Assembly (NCBI GenBank): GCA_015680635.1
Contig: JAABOA010000402.1
Location: 314-15,583 of the forward strand
DNA length: 15,270 nt
DNA from: Lunasporangiospora selenospora
Taxonomy: Eukaryota; Mortierellomycota; Mortierellomycetes; Mortierellales; Mortierellaceae
Direction: 5' to 3'
Below are positions 7,801-15,270 of this stretch, piece by piece. The position numbers and the translations under genes were made by a program. Under the pieces are notes generated by a model. The model was not told the origin of the DNA, did not search any database, and saw only the letters and a program-made list of their open reading frames with translations. Each line of letters opens with the position of its first letter. The stretch's first letter is position 1.

Positions 7801-10119
7801 CCGGGCGGCATCCCGTTGAATAGCACACCACCGCTTTCACCCTCGGTCACGCAGACTAGGATCGTACACAATATCATGTGCGGTATGGCAACACCGGAGC
7901 GACAGACCATCGAAGAACACGGTAGCTCGACATTGACGAGTGCGGCGACAGCAGCGCGTCATCGAGCCAATCAGTCACCGGCTATCATGCAGGCCGCCTC
8001 TCCATGTCCTGTATTTTTTGGACCTGATACACCTAACCAGAATGGCTTGGCACCTGTTTCAGGAGCTGGGCGTCGACGGCAGAGAAGACATGCAAACACC
8101 AAAGAAGGGTCTCAGGATGGATCTCGGACCAATGCTGTGCTCACTTCTCGACACTCTACTAGCTCAATCTCCTCCTTGACTTCATCTTCTTCGTCTTCCT
8201 CCATTGCCTCGTCATGCGAAGCCTCGGTCGACAGTGCAGGAGATAACCGAACAGTGAACACGGCAATGAGTCTTCATCTAGGATCCGGAGTCCGATCAAC
8301 CTCTCCATGGTCGTTTGGTATGCCCGACAGTCCATTACGAGGATACAGTAGTGGATGCGAGAGTGTCCATGGTATGTCCACCTGTGCTATTGGAGGCACT
8401 GGTCTTCCCCCACCCTCAACACTCGTCTCCAGTCCTAGTTCTGGCTCCAGAAGTGGATTTAAGAAACGCCGAAAGGACGACTACTCGACATCATCCGCAA
8501 CTAATACTCCAGCTGTGGACAGACGAGCATCTGAAGAGATTTTTCGACCAAACGCCATGGAGGATAACAAAGGAAAGCAGATCAGTCACATCCCACTTAC
8601 TCCGCCTTGGGCTGGGGTCAATGCTGGTGAGTCGTCATCCTCGTCCTCGTATTCACAAACGACACAAGCTCTTGACTCGGCCATGGCCTATAATACCCCC
8701 GTGTTACCATTTCGCCTGAATGCAGGACTTGGGCCAGCCAAGGAGCACCAAAGGGAGTCTACGACAGCGATGAGTGCGACACTCTTGGGAAAACAGCCGG
8801 TGAGATCTGGACATCATCACCAGGGTCTGCGGACTTCCTTGTCTTCGCCATGCCTTCTTGGCCCCTCATCCTCATCCTCATCATCCGCACCATCGTCTCA
8901 ACCCACGCAAGGGGAGAGTCAGGGAGTGGCTGCAGAAACACCTTTGATTGCAACCAAGGCATCAGGCATGGTCACTCCCTCGTCCTCCAACATGTATTCA
9001 TCACCTCTCTTGGTCAGCAACAGCACTCGCAACGGCATTGGATCGGAACCTTCAAAATTGGTCACAAGATCGAGCCAAGAGGGCGGTCGTACTGTTCATG
9101 AGAGAACACTGCCTCCCAACCTCTCTAGAACATCCACCAACCTACCGCCTAGTTCCACGACCGACTCCTTGTCCATGGTGCAGAGCGGACAAAAACCACC
9201 GAGCAGAGACATTTCTGCATTATACTCAAGGCCCTCCCAGACCCAACTATGGAGGAGACAAAGTGAGCCCTTGTCTACACTGTTTAGTTTGGCCTCTGGT
9301 GAGGCCTCTGATGGCCCTAGTGCGTCTGTAACCAATGCTTCTCCCAAGAGTTCGATTAGTGAGTCGGTACAGACTCAGGATCATCGATTCAGTACTAGTC
9401 GATCCATCTCGGAAAGTACAAGTCGGCCCAGTATTTTATCTGCCTCCACTTCGATTGCGACATCCATGTCTTCTGCTTCCCATAGTTCGTCGCCTGGCTC
9501 GGATTTGCGCTCCTTTATGCCTCTCGAGAGTGCCTTTTCGATGGACTATAGTAGTACCGCCAATACTAGCACAGGAGCTAGGTCTGAGGTTGGAGAAAGG
9601 GTCGCACAAAGTCCAAGCACGACCGCTTATCCATCGACCTCCATCGCAATGGGCGGTGCTTTGCCTTATCGCAACTCTCATGGAATACCTTCCTCAGCAA
9701 CCGTGACCACATCGACTGCCTCGACTACAAATAGATTGTCAACGGGAACCAACTCTGTGTCAGCGGCCACAGGATCGGCAGCGCATGGCTACAACCGTTC
9801 ACTTCACCCTGCTAGTAGCAGTGGTGCTAGTTGTGGTGATGTAACCAGCACGGCAGCCTGCACGAGTGTTGCCCCTAGCGTTGGCACGTGCACGAGCACA
9901 AACACCCCAAGTAGCCACTATAATTACAACCCGTCCCATATCTTTTTCACGAGCCCCGTGACAATGAATTGCACAACGACCCTGGCTGGAACAGGGATCC
10001 TAGTCCTTGGCAGCACTATTACCATGGTCACGGCGGGCAATAAGCAACTCCACCTCCGGCGAAGTGAACCCCTGATTTTGGACGAAGGCATTGGCGAAGA
10101 AAAGGCTGCTCGCATGTAA
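4820..10119 (+). CDS. P2X-type ATP-gated ion channel with a very long C-terminal tail
   Basis: Five exons: 4820-4881, 5053-5085, 5758-5867, 5983-6781 and 6921-10119, 4,203 nt in total, encoding 1,400 aa. An in-frame TAG at 4814 precedes the start ATG. Family signs in order: YETFK (22-26), the conserved N-terminal YxTxK phosphorylation-site motif; RRLGAIYRMFQAAIL leading into transmembrane segment 1 (about 36-57); an ectodomain of about 290 residues with VTLKAPS (73-79), an ERFTLMFE segment matching the vertebrate ENFTLLVK segment, and five N-glycosylation sequons; GIRIVFSQAG (335-344) leading into transmembrane segment 2 (about 352-377); and YVRAK (386-390), the YxxxK motif that stabilises P2X receptors at the membrane. 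P2X channels are trimeric cation channels; the role in fungi is not established. Residues 391-1400 are rich in Ser, Thr, Pro and Gly with no domain I recognise, and include an acidic block at 483-501. Only four ectodomain cysteines are present, against ten in vertebrates. The family call is strong; junction 3/4 is the least certain. Confidence 0.88.
5086..5757 (+). other. P2X intron 2, long and GA-rich
   Basis: Intron of 672 nt with a perfect GTAAGT donor at 5086 and an AG acceptor at 5756-5757; the joined codon is Asp32. It holds GA runs at about 5281-5293, 5609-5627 and 5667-5683 and a GAGT repeat near 5628-5643. The other four introns of this gene are 171, 115 and 139 nt (introns 1, 3 and 4), so this one is out of scale. 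Short open frames inside it are repeat-driven, and I see no nested gene. Confidence 0.75.
5868..5982 (+). other. P2X intron 3, probable GC-AG intron
   Basis: Exon 3 runs out of homology near residue 68, and the next family-like segment starts after the AG at 5981-5982, preceded by a CTGAC branch-point-like sequence about 20 nt upstream. Only a phase-1 donor keeps the frame. The best candidate is GCAAGT at 5868, the typical consensus of GC-type donors, giving the join N-G-A-V-R-V-T-L-K. A weaker GT donor four bases further on (at 5872, GTGAAA) also keeps phase and would add Lys-Cys after the Gly. Confidence 0.6.
7360..7419 (+). other. Acidic block in the P2X tail
   Basis: Residues 483-501 of the P2X-type protein consist of Glu and Asp except for Thr485 and Thr495-Pro-Met497, with five consecutive Asp followed by four Glu. 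It lies about 92 residues after the YxxxK motif, on the cytoplasmic side if topology follows the family. The function is unknown; such blocks can bind divalent ions or basic partners. Confidence 0.7.
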
Positions 10120-10247
10120 CACCACACACAAACACAAATATACATTCGTTGTTTTTTGTTTCATCTTGTCTGCTCAATCTCGATAGTGTTTTTTACTTCT
10201 TCTTTTTCTTTCTCCCTTTTATATATTTACATCTATCGTACAAACAG

Positions 10248-10290
<43 letters not shown>
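10248..10290. repeat. Compound (CT)13 (AC)8 microsatellite
   Basis: A CT run at 10248-10274 is followed directly by an AC run at 10275-10290, in the presumed 3' untranslated region of the P2X gene, 128 nt past the stop codon. Confidence 0.95.
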
Positions 10291-10291
<1 letters not shown>

Positions 10292-10600
10292 TAATGAACA
10301 TAAATCATTTTCGCTTTCCCCTGCTCTAATCTAAAAAAAGCGAGCTCAAAGCAAAGTCTCGATAATGGACTTTTGAGACGATGGAAATGCGAGTTTGAGA
10401 TTAAACTCAGAGAAGAGTCCCCAGGGGGGCAAGATGTCTTTTCATATGACGCCGTCAGACCCTTACACCGAGTATTTGTTAGGTGGTCTATACCGCATCC
10501 ACTCTATCCAAAAGCTTTCAGTCTTGGCGCTTTCACCCTGGATGTATGCCCTTTTTTTCACTCTTGCGATAGCTCGAGAATCGCGTTGCTCCTTCAGCCT

Positions 10601-10618
10601 TTTATTTATTTATTATTT
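10601..10618 (-). terminator. Candidate poly(A) signals of the F-box gene
   Basis: On the minus strand this stretch reads as overlapping AATAAATAAA hexamers, starting about 37 nt after the F-box stop codon. This is the canonical eukaryotic polyadenylation signal, but AT-rich sequence yields such matches easily. Confidence 0.45.
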
Positions 10619-10654
10619 AGTTAGTCAAGAAAGAAAGGAACCCTCTCCCCCCCT

Positions 10655-12590
10655 TTAATCAAATAAACTAAATTCGGGGACTAGATTCACGGGAAGCAAG
10701 GGCGGTGGGTGATTTGGTCGCGACCCAGACCCAGGTCCAGTCGAAGAAAAGAGTCGTCCTACTGCCGGGTACGCCGTCGGGATCTGCCCTGTCGAGTTCA
10801 GCATTTGTGTCAGCGAGATGGACCCTGGTGGCGTCGTTGGACGATTGGGGTACGTCGCCTGTGGCTGCACAAAAGCCAACAAGTCTTGAGATGGATTTCC
10901 TGATGTTGTTTGGGTGGTATTAGAAGAGCTATCTGCTACTGTCGCAGACTCGGGAGCTGATGTTACTCCAGTCGGGTTTGTGGTGGCGGTCGTGGTCGTA
11001 GTAGCAGAGCCGCGCAAGAGTTTGGATCTCTCACGTTCCAAGATAGTCTGATGGTTGATATAAGGGGGAGACCGGAGAGCTTTGCAAGTGCCGCAGTCTG
11101 GGACACACTTCCAGCATCGCTCTTGAGGTGCGTTACAGAACCGACATCGTTCTTGCGACCAGACAATATTGGTGCAAGGTGGCGGAGATGAAGACGACGG
11201 GGGCGGGTTCGAGGCAATGTTAGACGCGGGTGTGGGTAAAGGAGCGGGCTGTGGAGTGGAACCAGGAGGCGGGGCCCAGTGAAGGCCACCTCCATTATGC
11301 TGTGCTCCATTATTGACCAGTATCTGGGTGTTGATTAATTCTGAAGATGGGGTGATGAGACCAGGACATGGCTGGATATCCAGAATTATGCCTTGAGAGT
11401 GTTTCTTTTTCATAGACACAGCCTCCTTTTGATCCGAGTCTCTTGATGCCGACGAATCCTGAGTGTGCTGGGTATCTTCTAGCAAGGACAAAGCGGCGGC
11501 TTCTCCGACGATGGTAATATCATTCAAGACTTGTCGGAACCCATGAATGTCCTCTTGGGTCATATAAGGATGGAAAATCTCCCATCGACGGAGACGGAGG
11601 CTGTGGGGCACGATATCTCCGCTCCGGAGAATATCTTTTAACATAGATGCGTCATTGGCAAGGCTAGTCTGGTGACGACGATACCGAGAAGAAAGGACCT
11701 CTAGGTTGGGAAACTTGATCAGCATCACCAAAGGAGAAGGGAATTGAGGGGAATCTGTCGAGTCCATGTATACCTAGTTGCGTATTATTTAGTGGAAAGG
11801 TGTTTTCTTGGTTAGATCTGCCGTTTCTTTTTTCTCCTCTTACCTCTTTACAATCATCTTTCTACCTTTTTTTGCATAATAGTCAACGAGTTCTCTCTTT
11901 GATATTTACCTCGCGGACAAAATCGACCAATCGATTCTCTTTACGGAAACGACGCAAAACAGCATAAGTCTCTGAAATCAAAGACCGACTTCCACCTCGG
12001 TCCCGATCGCGTTCATTCTCCTGATGCTTCAATCGCTCGGCCTTTTCTACTTTATCATCCTCAGATCCACTCGATTCCAAATCGGATCCCGATCTGGCTC
12101 CTGTCGACTTTTTCTGACTTGAGGGGGTTGGGCCCTTGGGTCGAAGTCGTCTCGGATCGCGCTTCTTGGCAAAAACAATCTTGGTTGGATCGGGCACAAC
12201 TGCAGAGGGCCCATCCGCGCCTGTACTCTCTGTAGCCAAACCATTGATCAAGGAAACAGCAGCAGCAGCCGTTATGGTATTTGTTGTAGAAGCAGAAAGG
12301 GACGAAGACGAGAGCGAGAGCGAGGCAAGATTTGCGTACTCTGACATTGGCACAAACCGGACTTTCCGCCAGGCTTCTGGTAGATTGAGAAGTAGATACC
12401 GATGATACCGACAGGTGTCGAGGAATCGGAAGATGGCCAGGATGTCGAGATAGCCCATAATTTCAAGGATTAGTTCCGGGGGTAGTTTAGCAAAGATGGA
12501 TCGCTGTTCAATTCGTTGTGTTGATTGGGAGGGGTCCTGGTCCTGGTCCTGGTCCTGGCTGTGACCCGAATCCTGTTGGTAGGTATCCAT
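10655..12590 (-). CDS. F-box protein with C-terminal cysteine cluster
   Basis: Two exons, 12590-11910 and 11773-10655, joined in phase 0 over a 136-nt GT-AG intron; 1,800 nt, 599 aa. After a short Gln/Asp repeat (12-19), residues 33-77 form an F-box: FAKLPPELILEIMGYLD, then a FLDTCRYHRYLL segment and the conserved Trp74. F-box proteins bind Skp1 and present substrates to the SCF ubiquitin ligase, here in cytoplasm or nucleus. A Ser/Thr-rich linker with a charged, Lys/Arg-rich stretch follows. Exon 2 opens with an LRR-like segment (VMLIKFPNLEVL), a Trp-containing region, then Pro/Ser-rich sequence. A cluster at about residues 428-458 has the spacing C-x2-C-x6-C-x2-C-x3-C-x2-C, which looks zinc-binding. 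I do not recognise a named family or substrate. The first codon is the ATG at 12590. Confidence 0.82.
12533..12558. repeat. In-gene hexanucleotide repeat coding for Gln-Asp
   Basis: Four tandem GGTCCT units (plus strand) inside the F-box gene encode alternating Gln and Asp at residues 12-19. As a 6-nt unit, length changes would keep the reading frame. Confidence 0.85.
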
Positions 12591-13661
12591 GGTTGAAGAT
12601 TCAGTAAGATAGCTCTAGAGGGTTTGGGAACATAGAGAGGTTTGTGCACAATAGGTCCTGGGCTGATGCCAGGTATTTGGAGAGGAATTAGTAACACATA
12701 AGAAAATGGTCAATCTCATTCTGTTTGTAAAATGAAAGTATTGCATTACATTTTTCTACGAGACTTTGTGGGGATGGCAGTTGACAGCAAGAGACAGAGT
12801 GTTGGAAAGGAAGAGAAGAGCGTGGAACGAGATGTGCAAAGTGTGTCTCGTTATTTTGTTCGAATGGTCGAATGGAGAAGATAATGGAATTGCAATGCAT
12901 TCGGCTTTGTCAGCACACTCTGAGCTTAACTGCACCTTTTTTTTTTTTTTTTTTCTATGAGAAGCTCATCGCACGTACAATGTGCGTACGTGGCCCCTGA
13001 ATCTGAATCTGAATGAATTAAAAGAAACGTGGCTATATTCGAAGGGAGTCGCTTGTACCACAAGCAGTATCTCTCTCGAGAGCCACCATGAATCCTCCTA
13101 GGAGTTGACAACATGTTGTTGATATCCCAGTATGGAGCTCGTGTGCTCAATGGGCTTTGTGTATGCTCTAAAAGAGGCAATAAACTTTGTCAAATATGAG
13201 TGGGGAGCATCATGATTTCCGTTGTAGTTTCCGAAATTTGACAGAGTTTATTCCAAATCCTGGTTTGACGTTGGTTGCTTTGAGGAAGAAGCAAATAGTT
13301 TCTCTCATTCCTGATGATCTAGTCTCTGCCATGAATAGACCTTTGCCATGGCCACAATATCAGAGGTAGAGCAGGCATACGTGTCATCGTTGCAGGTATC
13401 CAAACTAGGGTCATGCAGCATTGGGAGCCGTCCGAGTAGTTCGAGATAGAATACCACCACTAGAGGACCTGAGAGCTTGAGATTGACTAGTGACTCTGAC
13501 TCTCAACTCCATGGTAGAAACGCAGGAGAATTAAAGTTGTCTTGAGCTTGGTTCTCTACATCCACAGTCTTGTTCCTTGCTTGAGTGTGCACCTTCTAGG
13601 ATTCAGCAAGTGAAACAACAATTATACTTAGCAAATCCGACAGAGGACGTTTCGAGAGTTT
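12591..13661. other. Spacer between the F-box gene and the LRR pseudogene
   Basis: About 1.07 kb with no gene I can support. The left part should contain the promoter and 5' leader of the F-box gene (minus strand). It has an 18-nt T run at 12937-12954, an inverted repeat CACGTAC/GTACGTG at 12972-12992, three GAATCT units near 12998-13015 and a 10-bp palindrome CTCTCGAGAG near 13072. A 60-codon open frame at 13187-13369 (plus) has no recognisable similarity. Confidence 0.55.
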
Positions 13662-14771
13662 TTAGTGAGAAAGAGAGAAGAAAGAAATGACTTCTATAAT
13701 GTTGTATGCTTGCTGTAGAGGGACTGGGTATAGTTCCGAATAGATTTTTGCAAAATCGACATTCACTCTAGGAAAACGTGTACTGATGGATAAATCCCTC
13801 AACCGTTTCATCGATCGAAGGGACTCAAAGTTGAATCGTACTATACTATCTCCAGTCAGAGAAAGAGTTCTCAATCTTGGTAACCACCAAACAGGAAAGA
13901 GTGCTTTGTTCTCCACAAGAATGGGTGGACTTCCGGACAAAATAGGCGCACTTCCTCCTTTTCTAGTCTGGATAATTGTAAGCTCCCCCAACAATGGACA
14001 TCCATCAAACGATCCAAACACGACTGTTTCTTTCAACTCGATATGAATACGGCGCACATTTGGAAGATGCCAGTCTACGCCCACAGTCAATATCCTGGAT
14101 AGTCTCTCTAGTCCTGAGAATATTTCGCCACCTTCATCCAGGGACAGGGGTGAGTCACTCCAATTATTGTTTGAAGCTTGACAACAAATCTCCTGCAAGG
14201 TCTTTCCAAAAGCGAGTATAATATCATTGAGAGCATGAAGAAGAGCATAATATCTGAGGTCTGAGTGGAGCATGAGTTTTTCGAGCCTCTACAAATACCG
14301 TTGGACTGACTGAACTGATAAGAATTCGGGAATTTGCTGTGCATTTGGACATGTAATAGCCCATTGAAACATGTAAGGTTCTCCTGCCACGAGCTCAAGA
14401 GATATCAGTCCATGGCATCTCTTCAGGAAATCCTCCATCCCTGGCCCCTCTCCGGCAACAAAACGGCCTTTATCCTTGTTAATGAAATGCTTAAGGTCTC
14501 CGACATGGATTTTATCTGAGCTCTCGTAAAAATGAGGGGTGCCTTCCACATCCATCACTCTCGGCCTTCCGACAGCCTTACAAAGCTGAGTGAGGGGGTC
14601 GGGATATTCTAGGGACGATTTCCTCGACTCAAGATATGACTCCTGATTTTCCGAAGCGCACACTTCTTCTGAATAACCCAGATCCAGTCATGGGTGAGGT
14701 GCAGACTTGGTTTGGAAGGAAATGCGGTTTAGTTTTGTTAGATAAATGATACCACTCGTGAAGTGCTCTGC
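13662..14771 (-). pseudogene. Decayed leucine-rich-repeat protein gene
   Basis: One minus-strand reading frame carries LRR-like sequence throughout but has in-frame stops at 14774-14772 (TGA), 14690-14688 (TGA) and 14291-14289 (TAG), and ends with a stop at 13662. Between the stops it is open: about 27 codons (including YLTKLNRISF), 132 codons (LDLGYSEE, FLKRCHGLISLELVAGE) and 208 codons (VRRIHIELKETVVFG, LPRLRTLSLTGDSIVRF, MKRLRDLSIS). The spaced Leu-x-x-Leu pattern indicates a leucine-rich-repeat (RNI-like) protein, often paired with an F-box in fungi; no F-box is visible here. No start codon or promoter fits the upstream end, so the 5' part is missing or unrecognisable. I looked for introns that would remove the stops and found no good donor/acceptor pair. 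The frame is preserved, so inactivation may be recent. It could also be a gene with unusual splicing. Confidence 0.6.
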
Positions 14772-14878
14772 TCAACCAAGAAGTACTGGTAATGCCTGTC
14801 TAGGTGCAAAGACTGTAGTTGAGACAGCTTTGTGGTGAAGGGAACAAATCAGTGATTTGAACCGGTTAAATGAAAGGA

Positions 14879-14925
14879 GTCGGTTAAATATTGCTACTCT
14901 CAGAGATGCACCAGTTTTAACCGAC
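14879..14925. repeat. 10-bp inverted repeat at the transposon end
   Basis: GTCGGTTAAA at 14879-14888 is matched exactly by its reverse complement TTTAACCGAC at 14916-14925, flanking the candidate hAT terminus CAGAGATGCACC. It could be a cruciform or a paired transposase site. Confidence 0.75.
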
Positions 14926-15084
14926 GGCTATTTCGGTTAACCGGTTAATGACTGGTTTGGTTAAATTCGGTTACTATCGGTCAAATGCAGTGTAGTGTAA
15001 CCATCGTACATCTTTGGTACCAGATTTTCTTTTCTTTGGTGCTTATCTTTTCTTTCTTTCTATTCCGTGTTTTCCTTCTTTTCT

Positions 15085-15264
15085 ATGGTGGCAAAGCTTG
15101 CGCGTAAATACCTCTGTATTCCCGCTACATCTTTGGCATCAGAAAGATTTTTCAGCTACTCAGGACCCATTGTAACAGACCATAGGAACCGGCTACGTAG
15201 GAACCGGCTATCAAATGTTGCAGTTAGTGATATTATATTTTGCAAATGTCTTGAGAGATTGTAG
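15085..15264 (+). pseudogene. hAT transposase C-terminal dimerisation fragment
   Basis: 59 codons from MVAKLARKYLCIPATS to a TAG at 15262. This matches the hAT C-terminal dimerisation domain: LARKYLCIPATS, then SERFFSYSGPIVTDHRNRL, the usual order of the LA-ARKYL-IPATS, SER-FS-G and R-NRL blocks. Nothing of the zinc-finger BED domain or catalytic RNase H-like fold is present upstream, where C/T-rich sequence takes over. A 15-bp tandem duplication at 15183-15210 doubles the RNRL block. The fragment cannot encode an active enzyme. Confidence 0.8.
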
Positions 15265-15270
15265 GAGAGG

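Larger units (their letters stand above)
10120..10654. other. Convergent intergenic region, shared 3' ends
   Basis: These 535 nt separate the stop codons of the P2X gene (plus) and the F-box gene (minus), so both 3' untranslated regions lie here and may overlap. It holds a T-rich stretch at 10148-10220, the compound microsatellite at 10248-10290 and overlapping poly(A) signals for the minus-strand gene near 10601-10618. Small open frames at 10373-10658 show no family resemblance. Confidence 0.6.
14859..15270 (+). mobile_element. hAT-family DNA transposon relic, continues past the right edge
   Basis: Two parts support this. First, 14861-14985 is packed with GGTTAA motifs (plus at 14864, 14882, 14935, 14943, 14959; minus at 14917), including the 12-bp palindrome TTAACCGGTTAA at 14937-14948. 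Clustered short motifs near the ends are where hAT transposases bind. Second, 15085-15264 encodes the C-terminal end of a hAT transposase. CAGAGATGCACC at 14901 resembles the start of a hAT terminal inverted repeat, and GCTACTCT before it would be the 8-bp target duplication, but two GGTTAA motifs lie outside this point, so the true end is uncertain. Only about 100 nt separate the motif cluster from the last 60 codons of a gene normally about 2 kb long, so this copy is internally deleted. Confidence 0.65.

Noticed and set aside
12937-12954. 18-nt T run as a retroposed poly(A) tail (minus strand) or a polymerase III terminator
   Set aside because: No adjacent target duplication, gene copy or tRNA-like promoter boxes were found.
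13187-13369. 60-codon open frame, plus strand
   Set aside because: No family resemblance and no splice partners; could be a gene fragment but the sequence alone does not support it.
1-15270. tRNA, rRNA, CRISPR array, bacterial operon or phage signals
   Set aside because: Looked for on both strands and not found; the intron-rich genes are clearly eukaryotic.

Overview
The window looks like nuclear DNA of a filamentous, early-diverging fungus, most probably a Mortierella-like species (inference). The genes carry many short spliceosomal introns (roughly 95-170 nt, one of 672 nt). Promoters and introns are full of CT/GA microsatellites. A P2X-type ion channel is present, a family known from early-diverging fungi. 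F-box and leucine-rich-repeat (LRR) type genes are also present. I saw no prokaryotic signals, tRNA, rRNA or CRISPR.

Layout. (1) 1-1677, minus strand: phosphomevalonate kinase (ERG8), four exons in view, first exon only 14 nt, 3' end beyond the left edge. (2) 1678-4819: a 3.1 kb divergent intergenic region with long CT and GA/GT arrays and a possible folded-RNA stretch at 2174-2365. (3) 4820-10119, plus strand: a five-exon P2X-type receptor whose pieces join to an open frame of exactly 1,400 codons plus stop. The channel core (about 390 residues) is followed by a serine-rich, low-complexity tail of about 1,010 residues in one exon. (4) 10120-10654: short convergent intergenic region with a compound CT/AC microsatellite and poly(A)-type signals. 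(5) 10655-12590, minus strand: two-exon F-box protein (599 aa) with a C-terminal cysteine cluster. (6) 12591-13661: AT-rich spacer. (7) 13662 to about 14771, minus strand: decayed LRR gene, one frame interrupted by three stops. (8) about 14859 to the right edge: relic of a hAT DNA transposon, with a cluster of GGTTAA motifs followed by the C-terminal dimerisation segment of the transposase.

The genes do not form an obvious pathway. ERG8 acts in the mevalonate route to sterols and isoprenoids, the P2X-type protein would be an ATP-gated cation channel, and the F-box protein would recruit substrates to an SCF ubiquitin ligase. The right-hand 2 kb is accessory debris (pseudogene plus transposon). 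The most notable item is the P2X-type channel: its very long tail, its four-cysteine ectodomain and its altered ATP-site residues. All exon joins were worked out by hand from splice signals, reading phase and protein-family patterns; none is confirmed by transcript data.
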